A DNA stretch of 64,000 nt from Myotis daubentonii (lineage: Eukaryota; Chordata; Mammalia; Chiroptera; Vespertilionidae). The notes below the pieces were generated by a model, which searched no databases, was not told the DNA's origin, and saw nothing but the letters and a program-made list of their open reading frames with translations. Below are positions 19,683 through 31,162 of this stretch, one piece after another. Both the position numbers and the translations under genes were made by a program. The stretch lies in contig NC_081861.1 of NCBI RefSeq assembly GCF_963259705.1, forward strand, positions 66,569,623 through 66,633,622. The letters are read 5' to 3'. Every line of letters starts with the position of its first letter. Position 1 is the stretch's first letter.

Positions 19683-19989
19683 ATCAGTAAACATTTTATT
19701 ATTGTTATCATTATTATTACTTTAATAATTCTTTATTGTTGAAAGTATTATATATGTCCCCTTTTTCCCCCATGACCCCCTCCAGGTGACCCACACCCCC
19801 TGCCCCAAGCCCTCACAGCCCCATTGTCTGTGTCCATGGGCCATGAATATATGCATACAAGGTCCTTGGTTGATCACCTCCCACCCATGCACCCTTCTCT
19901 GAATTCCCTCCCAGATTCTGCACTCTGTTCCATGCTTCCATGTCTCTGGATCCACTCTGTTCATCACTTTATTTTGTTATTTAGATTCC

Positions 19990-22900
19990 ACATATGAGTG
20001 AGATCATCTGATACTTGTCTTGACTGACTTATTTCACTTTGCACTATACTCTCCAGGTCCCTCCATGCCATCTCAAAAAGTAAGAGCTTCACCTTTTTTA
20101 CTGCTGCATAGTATTCCATGGCATAAATGTACCATAGTTATTTTCCCCACTCATCTACTGATGGGCACTTGGGCTGTTTCCAGATCTTAACTATTGTAAA
20201 TTGTGCTGCTATGAACATAGGGGTGCATATATCCTTTCTTATTGGTGTTACTATTTTCTTGGGATATATTCCTAGAAGTGGGATCACTGGGTCAAATGGA
20301 AGTTCCATTCTTACTTTTTTGAGGAAACACCATACTGTTTTTTACAGTGGCTGCACCAGCCTGCATTCCCACCATCAGTGTACTAGGGTCCTTTTTTCTC
20401 CACATTTTCTCCAGTACTTGTCATTTGTTGGTTTGTTGATGGTAGCCATTCTGACAGATGTGAGGTGATACATCATTGTTGTTTTAATTTGCATCTCTCT
20501 GATGATCAGTGACTTTGAGCATTTTTCCTTATGTCTCTTGGCTATCTGTATGTCCTCTTTGGAGAAGTGTCTATTTAGGTCCTTTGCCCATTTTTTAATT
20601 AGGTTGTTTGTCTTCCCTTTGTTAAGTTGTATGAGTTCCTTATATATTTTGGATATTAACCCTTCATCAGATATATCATTGCCAGATATATTCTCCTATA
20701 CAGTGGGCTCTCTTTTCATTTTGTTGATGGTTTATTTTGCTGTGCAGAAGCTTTCAATTTTGATCTAGTCCCATTTGTTTATTTTCTCCTTAGTTTCCTT
20801 TGCCCAAGGAGATGTATCCAAAAAAAATGCTACAAGAGATGTCTGAGATTTCGCTGCCTATAGTTTCTTCAAAGATGTTTGTAGTTTCTGGACTTACAAT
20901 TAAGTATTTTATCCATTTTGAGTTTATTCTTATGCATGGTATAAGTTAGTGGTCTAGGTTTATTATTTTGCATCTATGTGTCCAATATTCCCAACACCAT
21001 TTATTGAAGAGACTCTCTTGACTCCATTTTATGCTCTTGCCTCATTTGTGAAATATTAACTGAATGTAATGGCTTGGGTCAATTTCTCTGTTCTGTTCCA
21101 TTGATCTATATGCCTGTTCTTATGCTAGTACCAGGCTGTTTTGATTATGGTGGCTTTGTAGTATAACTTGAAATCTGGTATTGTTACTCCTCCAACTTTG
21201 CTCTTCTTTCTCAAGATTGCTGCAGCTATTTAGGTCCTTTTTTTTATTATTATTCCATATACATTTTTGGAGTTTTTGTTCTAGATCTGTGAAATATGCT
21301 TTTGGTATTTTAAGAGAGATTGCATTGAATCTGTAGATTGCCTCGGGTAGTGTGTACATTTTAATGATGTTGATTCTACCAATCCATGATCACAGTATAT
21401 TCTTCCACTTGCTTATATCCTCTTCTATCTCTTTTTCCAATGTCCTGTAGTTTTGCCTCCTTGATTAAGTTTATTCCTATTTATTTTAATTTTTTAGATG
21501 TAATGGTAAATGTGATTGTTTGTTTAGTTTCTATTTCTGAGAATTCATTATTAGTGTATAAAAATAGCCATCGGTATTTTGGCTGTTGATTTTATATCCT
21601 GCTACAATGCAAAATTCACTTATTAAATCTATTAGTTTTTTGTGTAGTCTTTAGGGCTTTCTATGTAGAATATCACAACATCTACAAATAATGAGAATTT
21701 TATTTCCTCCTTTCCAATTTGGATGCCTTTTATTTCTTCTTCTGTGATTGCTATGGATAGAACTCAGTACTATGTTACATAAGAGTGGTGAAACCAGATA
21801 TGGCTGGGTTGTTACTGTTCTTAGGAGAAATGGTTTTAGTTTTTCTCCATTGAGTATGATGCTTGCTGTAGGTTTGTCATATATGGCCCTTATCATATTG
21901 AGATATGCTCCTTCTATTCCCACTTTGGTGAGAATTTTTATCAAAACTGGGTGTTGGATATTGTTTATGCATCCATTGATATGATCATGTGATTTTTGTC
22001 TTTCAATTTGTTTATGTGATGTATCACATTTATTAATTTGTGAATACTGTACCAGCCTTGTATCCCTGGAATAAATCCCACTTGGTCATGGTGTATGATT
22101 TTTTTATATATCACTGGATCTGATTTGTTAATATTTTGTTGAGGATTTTATCATCTATGTTCATCAGGGATATTGGCCTGTAATTACCTTTCTTTGTAGT
22201 ATCTTTATCTGGTTTTGGAATTAGGCTAATGCTGGCCTCATAAAAAAGGCTGGAAGTATTCATTCCTCTTGGATTTTTTGGAATAGTTTGAGGAGTATAG
22301 GTATTAGTTCTTCTTTGAATGTTTGGTAAAATTTCCCTGTAAAGTCATCTGGACCTGGGCTTTTGTTTTCTGGGAATTTTTTTATGACTGTTTCTATTTC
22401 ATCAGTTGTTATTGGCCTATTCAGGTGTTTTGATTCTTCCTGATTAAGTTGTGGCAGATTGTATTTTTCTAGGAATTTGTTTCATCCACATTGTCCAGCT
22501 TGTTAGCATATAGTTGTTCATAGTATGTTCTTACAATCCTTGGTATTTCTGTGGTGTCCGTGGTTACTTCTCCACTTTTGTTTCTGATTTTATTTATTTG
22601 GGCCCTCTCTCTTTGTTTCTTGATGACTCTGGCTAATGTTTTATCAATTTTGTTTATCCTTTCAAAGAACCAGCACTTGGTTTTATTGATTTTTTTGTAT
22701 TTTTTTTTAGTCTTTATGTTATTTATTTCTGCTCTCATCTTTATTATTTCCTTCCTTCTACTTACTCTAGGCTTTTCTTGTTGTTCTCTTTCTAGTTCTA
22801 TAAGTTGTAGGCTTAAATAGTTTATTTCTGTTTTTTCTTGTTTTTTGAACTTCCCTCTCAGGAATGCTTTTGCTGTGTTCCAGAGACTTTAAGTTGTTTT

Positions 22901-23283
22901 GTGTTCATTTTCATTTGTTTCCAGGTAGTTTTTGATTTCTTTCTTGATCTCACTGATAACCCATTCATTGTTTAATAACATGCTATTTAACCTCCATGTG
23001 TTTGAATGTTTTCGGGTGTTTTTACTGTAGTTGATTTCTAATTTCATTCCACTGATATCTGAAAAGATGCTTGATATGATTTCAATGTTCATAAACTTGT
23101 AGAGACTTGTTTTGTGTCCTAACATGTGGTCTATCTTTGTGAATGATCCATGTTCACTTGAGAAGAATGTATATGCTGCAGCTTTGGGGTGAAATGTTCT
23201 ATAAATGTCAATTAAAACCATCAAATCCAGTGTGTCCTTTAGAGTCAGTTTCCTTGTTAAGTGTTTGTCTGGAAAATATATCC
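19990..23283 (-). pseudogene. LINE-1 ORF2 C-terminal portion (outer copy)
   Basis: Antisense remnants of ORF2 (endonuclease/reverse transcriptase, acts in target-primed reverse transcription). The reverse transcriptase portion lies around 21650-22740, with conserved LINE-1 segments in separate short frames at 21120-21359, 21651-21944 and 22469-22738. It is broken by stops and frameshifts, then interrupted at 23283. Confidence 0.75.
23272..23283 (+). repeat. Target duplication of nested LINE-1, left
   Basis: GAAAATATATCC, repeated at 25513-25524 after the fused SINE tail. Confidence 0.8.
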
Positions 23284-25028
23284 ACTGAAGTAAAACTGTC
23301 CTTATTTGCAGACGACATGATATTATACATACAAAACCCTAGAGACTCCATCAAAAAGCTACTAGACTTAATACATGAATTTGGCAATGTAGCAGGATAC
23401 AAAATTAACCCCAATAAATCTGAGGCTTTTCTATACACCAATAGTGAACTTTCAGAAAGAGAGATTATAAAAACAATCCCGTTTACCATCGCACCAAAAA
23501 AATTAAGCTACCTAGGAATAAACTTAACTAAAGAGGTAAAAGACCTCTACTCAGAAAACTAAAGGACGTTGAAAAAAGATATAGAGGAAGACATAAACAG
23601 ATGGAAGAACATACCGTGTTCATGGATTGGTAGAATCAACATCATTAAAATGTCCATACTACCCAAAGGAATCTATAAATTCAATGCACTTCCCATTAAA
23701 ATACAAACAGCATACTTCATAGATCTAGAATGAACTCTCCAAAAATTCATCTGGAATAAAAAAGACCCTGAATAGCTGCAGCAATCCTGAAAAAGAACAA
23801 AGTAGGTGGGATCTCAATACCAGATATCAAGATGTATTACAAAGCCACTGTTCTCAAAACTTCCTGGTACTGGCACAAGAATAGGCATACAGATCAATGG
23901 AATAGAATAGAGAGCCCAGAAATCAGCCCGAACCAATATGCTCAATTAATATTTGACAAAGGAGGCAAGAACATACAATGGAGACAAAATAGTCTCTTCA
24001 ATAAATGGTGTTGGGAAAATTGGACAGATATATGCAAGAAAATGAAACTAGACCACCAACTTACACCATACACAAAAATAAACTCAAAATGGATAAAGGA
24101 CTTAAATGTACGACAGGAAACCATAAAAATTCTAGAAGAATCCAAAGGCAACAAAATCTCAGACATATGCCGAAGCAATTTCTTCACTGATACAACTCCT
24201 AGGGCACTTGAAACTAAAGAGAAAATGAACAAATGGGACTACATCAAAATAAAAAGCTTCTGCACAGCAAAAGAAACCATCAACAAAACAACGAGAAAAC
24301 CGACTGTGTGGGAAAACATATTTGCCAATGACATATCTGATAAGGGCCTAATCTCCAAAATTTATAGGGAACTCATACAACTTAACAAAAGGGAGATAAA
24401 CAATCCAATCAAAAAATGGGCAAAGGACCTAAATAGACACCTTTCAAAAGAGGACAGTCAGAAAGCCAAGAGACATATGAAAACATGCTCAAAGTCACTA
24501 ATCATCCGAGAGATGCAAATCAAAACAACAATGAGGTACCATCTCATACCTGTCAGACTGGCTATCATCAAGAAATCAACAAACGACAAGTGCTGGAGAG
24601 GATGTGGAGAAAAAGGAACACTTGTGCACTGCTGGTGGGAATGCAGACTGGTGCAGCCACTATGGAAGACAGTATGGAGTTTCCTCAAAAAACTGAAAAT
24701 GGAACTCCCATTTGACCCTGTGATCCCACTTCTAGGAATATATCCCAAGAAACCAGAAACACCAATCATAAAGGATATATGCACCCCTATGTTCATAGCA
24801 GCACAATTCACCATAGCTAAGATCTGGAAACAGCCTAAGTGCCCATCAGTAGATGAATGGATTAGAAAACTGTGGTACATCTACACGATGGAATACTATG
24901 CTGCTCTAAAAAGGAAGGAACTCTTACCATTTGCAACGGCATGGATGGAACTGGAGAGCATTATGCTAAGTGAAATAAGCCAGTCAATGAAGGAAAAATA
25001 CCACATGATCTCACTCATTCATGGATAA
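23284..25028 (+). pseudogene. LINE-1 ORF2 C-terminal fragment (nested copy)
   Basis: Contains the reverse transcriptase FADD catalytic motif at about 23310-23321 and, in a 398-codon open stretch at 23832-25028, the rest of ORF2 to its natural stop, including the Cys-rich motif (CWRGC...HCWWEC). The N-terminal endonuclease and the first part of the reverse transcriptase are missing by truncation. Stops near 23560 and 23731 and a frameshift between 23760 and 23830 break the frame. Length is about 580 of the usual ~1270 residues, so the enzyme cannot work, but the long open tail shows that the insertion is young compared with its neighbours. Confidence 0.85.
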
Positions 25029-25291
25029 TAGAGACCATTATAAACTTTTGAACAATAATAGATACAGAGGCAGAGCTGCCTCAAACAAATTGTCAAACTG
25101 CAGCGGGAAGGCCGGGGAGGGTGGGGGTGCAGGAGGTAGGGGGGTAAGAGATCAAGCAAAGGACTTGTATGCATGCATATAAGCATAACCAATGGACATA
25201 AGACACCGGGGGATAGGGGAGGCTTGGGGACTGTCTAGGGCGGGGGGAAAAATGGACACATATGTAATACCCTTTGTAATACTTTAAGCAA

Positions 25292-25335
<44 letters not shown>

Positions 25336-25336
25336 A
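25292..25336 (+). repeat. (TAAA)n tract at LINE-1/SINE joint
   Basis: About eleven TAAA units between the LINE-1 3' end and the SINE. It probably descends from the LINE-1 poly-A tail. Confidence 0.9.
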
Positions 25337-25511
25337 GGGTCCCAGGTTTGATTCCAGTTAAGGGCATGTACCTTGGTTGCGGGCACATCCCCAGTAGGGG
25401 GAGTGCAGGAGGCAGCTGATCAATGTTTCTCTCTCATCGATGTTTCTAACTCTCCATCCCTTCCTCTCTGTAAAAAATCAATAAAATATTTTTTTAAAAG
25501 GAAAAAAAAAA
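25337..25511 (+). mobile_element. Ves SINE, 5' truncated, fused to LINE-1
   Basis: Begins GGGTCCCAGGTTTGATTCC, so the first ~50 bp with the A box are missing. It carries the normal SINE body and ends in an A-rich tail directly before the LINE-1 target duplication. No separate duplication borders it. Either 3' transduction or template switching during reverse transcription would explain this. Confidence 0.85.
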
Positions 25512-25524
25512 AGAAAATATATCC

Positions 25525-25601
25525 TGTGAAGTCAGTGGGGTGTTAAAGTCCCCTACTATGACTGTATTTTTGCTGATCTCTCCCTTAGATTCCTCCAGAA
25601 G

Positions 25602-25659
<58 letters not shown>

Positions 25660-26050
25660 TACATATATGTTTACCAGGTTTATATTCTCTTGTTGGATTG
25701 AACCTTTAGTATTATGTAGTGACTTTTGTTGCGTCTTGTAATGGCCTTCATTTTGAAGTCTATTTTGTTGGATATGAGTATTGCTACTCCAGCTTTTACT
25801 TCTTTTCCATTTGCATGGGGAAAAAAAAATTATCCCTTCATTCTCATCCTGTGTCCTTTGTTCTGAGGTGGGTCTTGTGTAGACAGCATATAGTTGAGTT
25901 ATGTTTTTTTGTCCATTCAGCTACCCTATGCCTTTTGATGGGAGCATTTAATCCATTTACATTTACAGTTATCATTGATAGGTACTTACCTGTTGCTATT
26001 TTAATTCTCTATGGCTAGCTTTTTCTCTCTATTTCTTCTCATTACAGCAG
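25525..26050 (-). pseudogene. LINE-1 ORF2 N-terminal portion (outer copy)
   Basis: Antisense continuation of the outer ORF2 after the nested insertion. Landmarks are TGCTGATCTCTCCCTTAGAT (25571-25590) and GAGTATTGCTACTCCAGC (25777-25794). A (TA)n microsatellite has expanded inside it at 25603-25658. Not coding. Confidence 0.6.
25603..25658 (+). repeat. (TA)n microsatellite
   Basis: About 27 TA units inside the outer LINE-1 ORF2. Confidence 0.95.
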
Positions 26051-26930
26051 TCCGTTTAGCATTTCTTATAATGCTGGCTTGGTGGTGATGGACTCCTTTA
26101 CCTTTTTATTCTTTTTTTTTTTTTCCCCTGGGAAGCTCTTTATTTGACAGTCTATTTTGAATGATAGCCTTGTTGGATATAATAATTTTGGTTTCATATC
26201 ATTGCTTTCTGTTACCTTGAGGACTTCATGCCATTCCATCTGGCCTCTAGAGTTTCTGATGAGAAATCAGGTGTCATCCTCATGGGAGCTTCTTTGTGGG
26301 TAACAGTTTGCTTTTCTCATTCTGCCTTTAAAATTCTCTTTGTCTTTAATTTTTAGAATTTTAATTATGTTGTATCTGTGTCTTGGCCTGTTTGGGTTCT
26401 TCTTGCATGGAATTCTCTGTGCCTCCTGGACTTGTGTGACTTTTTCTTTTACTAGGTTACGGACATTTTCTGCCATTATTTCTTCAACTATGTTCTCTAC
26501 CCTTTTCTCCCTTTCTGCCTCTTCTCGCACACCTACTATTCGAATATTGTTACATTTTGTGTTGTATCAGAGCTCCCTTAAGCTGTCCTCCTGTTTTTAA
26601 ATAGTTTTGTGTTTTGTTTTTCTTTTTGGCTCTCTGAGTGAGTGATTTTTTTCAACCCTCTATCCTAATTCACTGATTCAATCCTCAGCTTCCCCTAATC
26701 TGCTGTGCATTCCTTTCACTGTGTTCTTTATTTGTGCTATGTCATTTATTTCGTTTTCATAGTTACTACATCTTGAGCATCCTTACCATTATTATTCTGA
26801 GCTCTGTATCAGATAAATTTATTATTTCTGCTTCATTTATCTCTTCTTCTGTTGAATTCTCTTGTTCTTTCATTTGGGGGTTATTTCTTTGTCTCCTTAT
26901 TTTGGCTGGCTTTTTGGGTTTGTGACTATA
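26050..26930 (-). pseudogene. LINE-1 ORF1 remnant (outer copy)
   Basis: Read on the minus strand, 26267-26530 is an 87-codon open piece with a charged helical start (EEAEREKRVENIVEEIMAEN) followed by the basic segment near NRPRHRYNIIKI, as in the RNA-binding part of LINE-1 ORF1 protein. ORF1 protein packages LINE-1 RNA. Frameshifts and stops on both sides make it non-functional. Confidence 0.75.
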
Positions 26931-27860
26931 TATTGGATAGATCTGCTATGCCTCTCAATCTCTAGTGCAGGACAGTGTCAAAAGCTGTTTGTGACTAATT
27001 ACCTTAGGCAAAGATTCAAAGCCTCCAGAGACCACCTCTGTCTATGGACTGATAGGATTTTGTCTTGAATTGCCCTCAAGCAATTGTCCACAGGTGTGGC
27101 AAGAGTTTTTTCAACATGGTGGGGCAATTATTTCTGCCTGAGGCTGTTATTCTTAGTCTCTTAATGGGCCCAAGGTACTCTGCAGCATGGTACAGGGTGT
27201 TTTCCAATAGGGTGGATCAACTGTCTTCCCCCCAGGCAAGGTCAGCTGCAGAGCAAATGTCTGTGTGAGAAAGATGACCTGCGCAGCTAGAGGAAATAAC
27301 TGAGCAGAGGAAACCAGGGTGTCTGCCTTCTGAGCTCTAACCTAGAGCCAAGCTCCTGGCTTCTGCTCACACAGCTCCAGTCCACTCTGCCCTCCCTCTG
27401 GCAGAGCAAAAGGTGGTGGGTGGCTCTACAGGGACTTTTATATGTTGGCCCTTTAAGAGGGCATTTGAATGTCAAGCTGTCTCTCTCTGGCAAACAGCAA
27501 TGCTGGTGATTTTTACAGCCAAATGTTATGTGGGTACCCTTCTCTGTTCTGGTGCTCTCTGCCGGGGGCCCAGCTTGGGGATTAGGCCCCAGAGTTTTCA
27601 GTGGCAACCCCCCACAGCTGAGATATCCCTCCGGAACTTCAGTTGCTGCCTGTGGCAGCTCAGCCAGCCCTTTCGTGCCTCTTCCCCACCTACTAGTCTC
27701 TATGTGGCTCCACTTTCAGTCCTTGGTTATCAGGGTTCTCTCCAGTGAGTCTTCTGTTGATTATTCAGGAAGTTTTTCTGCATTTTAGTTGTAATTCCAG
27801 TTTGGTCCTAGGAGCATGTCCATGCAGCACTACTTACTCCACCCCCATTTTTAATCTCCC
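26931..27860 (-). promoter_or_regulatory. LINE-1 5' UTR of outer copy
   Basis: Relatively GC-rich sequence between ORF1 and the target duplication; minus-strand start is GGGAGATTAAAAATGGGGG. The position suits the internal promoter region of a full-length LINE-1. Open frames at 27287-27788 lie in this UTR and are not genes. Confidence 0.6.
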
Positions 27861-27878
27861 ATCAGTAAACATTTTATT

Positions 27879-28335
27879 TAACAGATTTTGTAGATTAGGA
27901 ATGTGGGTGTGGATTAGCTGAGTTGTTCTGGCACAGAGTTCTCATAAGGCTGCAGTCGAGGTGTCAGCTGAGGCTGCAATTAACTCAAGTCTTCACTGGA
28001 AGATGATCTACTTCCAGACTCACTCATGTATGTAGCTATTGGCATGCTTCAGGACCTCACTGACTGTTGGCTAGATATATCAGTTCAATGAGACTGCTCA
28101 CAGCATAGCTACTTAATTCTCATTCATTCTCTCTCTTGTTCTTGCTTTCTCTTTCTCTTGTGCATGTCAGAAGTGACATCGGATCACTTCTGTTCTTTAG
28201 AAACAAGTCACTAGATGTAGTCTAGATCACACTCAAGAAGAAGATGATGACTTAGGGCCAGAATACAAGGAAGTGGCTTCAGCATAGAAGATCTGATCAC
28301 ATTTACACAGGGATAGGAAGGGTGACAACACTTTG
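27879..28335. mobile_element. Ancient interspersed repeat, family unassigned
   Basis: The stretch around 27945-28060 (AAGGCTGCAGTCGAGGTGTC, CTGAGGCTGCAATTAACTC) resembles a known old mammalian MER-type repeat whose name I cannot assign. Diverged and non-coding. Confidence 0.4.
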
Positions 28336-28555
28336 TTAGAAAGTTTGTTATGTTTAAATGTGTATAGATTTTACACTTGGCTATTGCTATACATGTCCAT
28401 GTGACCTATATCAGTTACTGTTAGTATGCTTTTTGAGAGCACCTGTTTTTAGGAAGTAATAACACCAGTGCCTATTTTAAGGAGTTGTCAGGATGGGACT
28501 ATATTCAAGAAAGAGAGAAGTGAAAATAGAAATAATTAAGTATGCCTGCACACAA
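28336..28555. other. Unassigned DNA
   Basis: No recognised feature. Confidence 0.3.
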
Positions 28556-29600
28556 ACAATTAATTTTATATTAAATATTCATGTTTAAGCTCCTGCTATA
28601 TGTCAGACATCATACAATATACTACTGCAGATACAAATGTGAATAGAACAATCTCTTCCCAGTAGGTCTCCTAGTATGGTGGTGGTCACTAACAATTAAA
28701 CAAAACTGAGTGCAGTAAAGCATGTGAAAAAAGATGGGATTGACTAAAATACTATGGATAATGAAATGTGTAACATTGTCTGGAAAACCAGGAAGCAAAT
28801 TGAATCTTGACCTGAGTCTTTAAGTGTTTCAGGATGGCAGGGTAAGAGTAAGGGAGTAAGTTACAACCAACAGTAAGAGCAACATGAGTATAGCTGTGGG
28901 TCAAGAAGACATAGACACATTATGTCAAGGAGCTCAAGGTGTTCAACAAGAAGAGCCCTGAATGTGTGAGATGAGGAAAGACACTTCAGGAGGCTTGAAA
29001 TGCAGGCAGGAGCCAGGTCATTTTAGGCCTTGCATGCCATGTAAGGATTTTGGATTTTATCCTGAGCTTAATGTTGTACTACTGGAAGGATTTAAGCAAA
29101 GGCCAGATTTGTTGTTTAAAAATATCAATTTAACTTCATTGTGAATTTCAGAGTGGGGGGAAATAGTGTTGTACCAGAGGGTTTCAGAGCATGTGCTTTG
29201 GCCTTAGACAAATTCTGCTTTATCATTTATATGGAGAAAATAACTAAATCTCTTTTAAATCTCCTGATTCCTCATTATTCAAATAGAAATGACTACAGCA
29301 CTGACCTCACAGGGTCGTGACTGAAGTTATAGGAAGTGATAGACTCAAAGTGCTTAGTACAGTGCCTAGCACATGGTAATTGCCCCATAAACGATAGCTC
29401 TTACTATTCATCCTGTTTCAAAAATAAAAAAAAGACCAATAAGGAAGCTTTTTAAAATAATTCTGGTGAGAGAAGACAGTGACCTGTATTATAGTGATGG
29501 CATTGTTGAGGAAATAAGTGGATGCATTAAACAGACATCCAGGAGATAAAATCAATGTCTTAGTAACCAATTAGAGTTATTCCACTAGTCACCATTTCTA
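28556..29600 (+). mobile_element. Ancient mammalian repeat with MIR inserted
   Basis: The order TGCTATATGTCAGACATCAT, GATACAAATGTGAATAGAAC, CATTTTAGGCCTTGCATGCC and TGTAAGGATTTTGGATTTTA follows a widespread old mammalian repeat (LINE-2/CR1-like by my recollection). It appears to resume after the MIR at about 29440. The family name is uncertain. Confidence 0.45.
29185..29410 (+). mobile_element. MIR SINE
   Basis: CTCTTTTAAATCTCCTGATT, TCACAGGGTCGTGACTGAAG and AGTGCTTAGTACAGTGCCTA are in MIR order. It interrupts the older repeat around it. Confidence 0.78.
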
Positions 29601-29814
29601 AGTAACCGTTAAGGGCCATTTAATACTGCAGCTTTTATTTGAGTGGACAATGGAACTGGTTATGTGCTGCACTATATGAGATAAATATAGACCCCTAGTT
29701 ACTTGATGTGAATATAAAACCTGCACTTAAATCCTGCTGTGAGAATCAGGGTTGGCAAGAACTGTTTCTTCCTTTTTCTCTTTAGATTTTAAATTCCAGA
29801 AAAGGAAAATAACC

Positions 29815-29970
29815 CTTATCGGTTCAACTTTTTTATATTCCACATGTAAATGAGAGCATCAATATTTTCCTTGTGTGTCTGGCTCATTTCACTTAGCATA
29901 ATATCCTCTAGGTCCATCCATATTGTTGCAAATGACAGGATTTCCTTCTTAAAAGGCTGAATAATATTCC

Positions 29971-30019
<49 letters not shown>

Positions 30020-30180
30020 TCTTCTTCATTCATCCTTGGAGTCTTTGTTATTGTAAATAATGCTGCAATGTGTATGGGAATGCATTTATTTTTTCGAGTT
30101 ATTGATTTCATTTCCTTTGGATATATTTCCAGAAATGGGATTGCTGAATCATAAAGTAGTTCTGTTTTGTTGATTAGTTT
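29815..30180 (-). mobile_element. Old LINE-1 3' region, antisense part
   Basis: TTTCACTTAGCATAATATCC and AGGTCCATCCATATTG are LINE-1 ORF2/3' UTR landmarks in antisense. A (TG)n tract (29974-30018) interrupts it. The sense-strand piece that follows makes a 5'-inverted element. Confidence 0.7.
29974..30018 (+). repeat. (TG)n microsatellite
   Basis: About 22 TG units inside the old LINE-1. Confidence 0.95.
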
Positions 30181-30184
30181 GAAA

Positions 30185-30300
30185 ATGGTGATTATTTCAT
30201 GATGTAAATGTGTATCAAATTATCAAATCATACACCTTAAATACATACAATTCTTAATCATTAAATATACCTCAATTTAAAAATTTACCCTTATAACCCT
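30185..30300 (+). mobile_element. Old LINE-1 3' end, sense part
   Basis: ATTATCAAATCATACACCTT and AAATATACCTCAATTTAAAA match the extreme 3' end of old LINE-1 copies in sense orientation. Confidence 0.5.
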
Positions 30301-30340
30301 ACTCAGCAGAGGAAAATATTAATGTATATTAAAGGAATCA

Positions 30341-31029
30341 TCCTATATCAGTGACGGCGAACCTATGACATGTGTGTCAGAGGTGACACACAAACTCATT
30401 TTTTTGGTTGATTTTTCTTTGTTAAATGGCATTTAAATATATAAAATAAATATCAAAAATATAAGTCTTTGTTTTACTATGGTTGCAAATATCAAAAATT
30501 TTCTATATGTGACATGGCAACAGAGTTAAGTTAGGGTTTTTCAAAATGCTGACACGTTGAGCTCAAAAGGTTAGTCATCACTGTGCTATATAATAAATGC
30601 TAATATGCAAATTGACTGAACGGTGGAACAATCAGTCGCTATGAGATGCACTGACCATCAGGAGGCAAATGTTCAATGAAGGAGATGCCCCCTCGTGGTC
30701 AGTGTGCTCCCACAGGGGTAGTGCCACTCAGCCAGAAGGAGGCTGACGGCTGGCAAGCACAACAGAGATGGCAGGAGCCTCTCCTGCCTCTGCTGCAGGT
30801 GGGCTGTAAGGAGTGAGGTGGTCCCAGACTGCCAGAGCCCCAGACTGCCAGAGCCCCAGACTGTGAGAGGGATGTCTGACTGCTGGCTTAGGCCAGGTCC
30901 CCAGGGGGAGTAGGCCTAAGCCGGCAGGCAGACATCCCCCGAGTGGTCCCAGATTGTGAGAGAGCATAGGCCAGGCTGAAGGACGCCTCTCCCCCTGCAG
31001 TGCACAATTTTCATGCACTGGGCCTCTAG
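30341..31029 (+). mobile_element. Helitron interrupted by a hAT at its 5' tip
   Basis: The 5' end TCCTATAT is at 30341-30348, is cut by the hAT, and resumes at 30584 as TGCTATATAATAAATGC (one C to G change). The body has the usual Helibat ATATGCAAATTGACTGAAC and CACTGACCATCAGGAGGCA segments. The 3' end is GTGCACAATTTTCATGCAC then TGGGCCTCTAG followed by T; the base before is A. About 446 bp without the insertion. Non-coding. Confidence 0.9.
30349..30583 (+). mobile_element. Non-autonomous hAT inside Helitron, 235 bp
   Basis: Same family as 437-651. Left end CAGTGACGGCGAACCTATGA; right end AGTCATCACTG. The 8-bp duplication is TCCTATAT (30341-30348) and TGCTATAT (30584-30591), 7 of 8 matching, and is itself the Helitron's 5' terminus. 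It is therefore younger than the Helitron. Confidence 0.92.
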
Positions 31030-31064
31030 TCTCTTATAAATAACCATGATGATATTAATATCTT

Positions 31065-31162
31065 CACATAATTCTAACTAGGTACTTGCTGTGTACCAGG
31101 ATACTTTCTAAGTGCTTTACTTTGATATATATTTATTTATTTCATCCTTACAACAATCCTAT
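31065..31162 (-). mobile_element. MIR SINE fragment
   Basis: GGTACTTGCTGTGTACCAGG and TTCATCCTTACAACAATCCT are antisense MIR. It may resume at 31840-31910 (TATTTTATCAATTTTGAAAA) after the block between. Confidence 0.65.

Larger units (their letters stand above)
23284..25512 (+). mobile_element. Nested young LINE-1, 5' truncated, with fused Ves SINE
   Basis: Plus-strand LINE-1 beginning just upstream of the reverse transcriptase FADD motif and running through the ORF2 stop, about 270 bp of 3' UTR, a (TAAA)n tract (25292-25336) and a 5'-truncated Ves SINE (25337-25511). A single 12-bp duplication, GAAAATATATCC, encloses the whole block, so LINE-1 and SINE parts probably arrived together. It splits the outer LINE-1. 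Confidence 0.88.
19701..27860 (-). mobile_element. Near full-length bat LINE-1 (outer), interrupted
   Basis: The perfect 18-bp duplication ATCAGTAAACATTTTATT lies at 19683-19700 and 27861-27878. On the minus strand the order is 5' UTR (about 27860-26930), ORF1 region (to about 26050), ORF2 (to about 19990) and 3' UTR. Removing the nested insertion at 23284-25512 and its repeat leaves about 5.9 kb, close to a complete LINE-1. Frames are broken by many stops and by the (TA)n at 25603-25658, so no active protein is predicted. It is LINE-1 reverse transcriptase machinery in fossil form. Confidence 0.92.

Noticed and set aside
27287..27788. Overlapping frames of 86-111 codons that might be a gene
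   Set aside because: They lie in the 5' UTR of the outer LINE-1, in GC-richer sequence, without homology or splice context.
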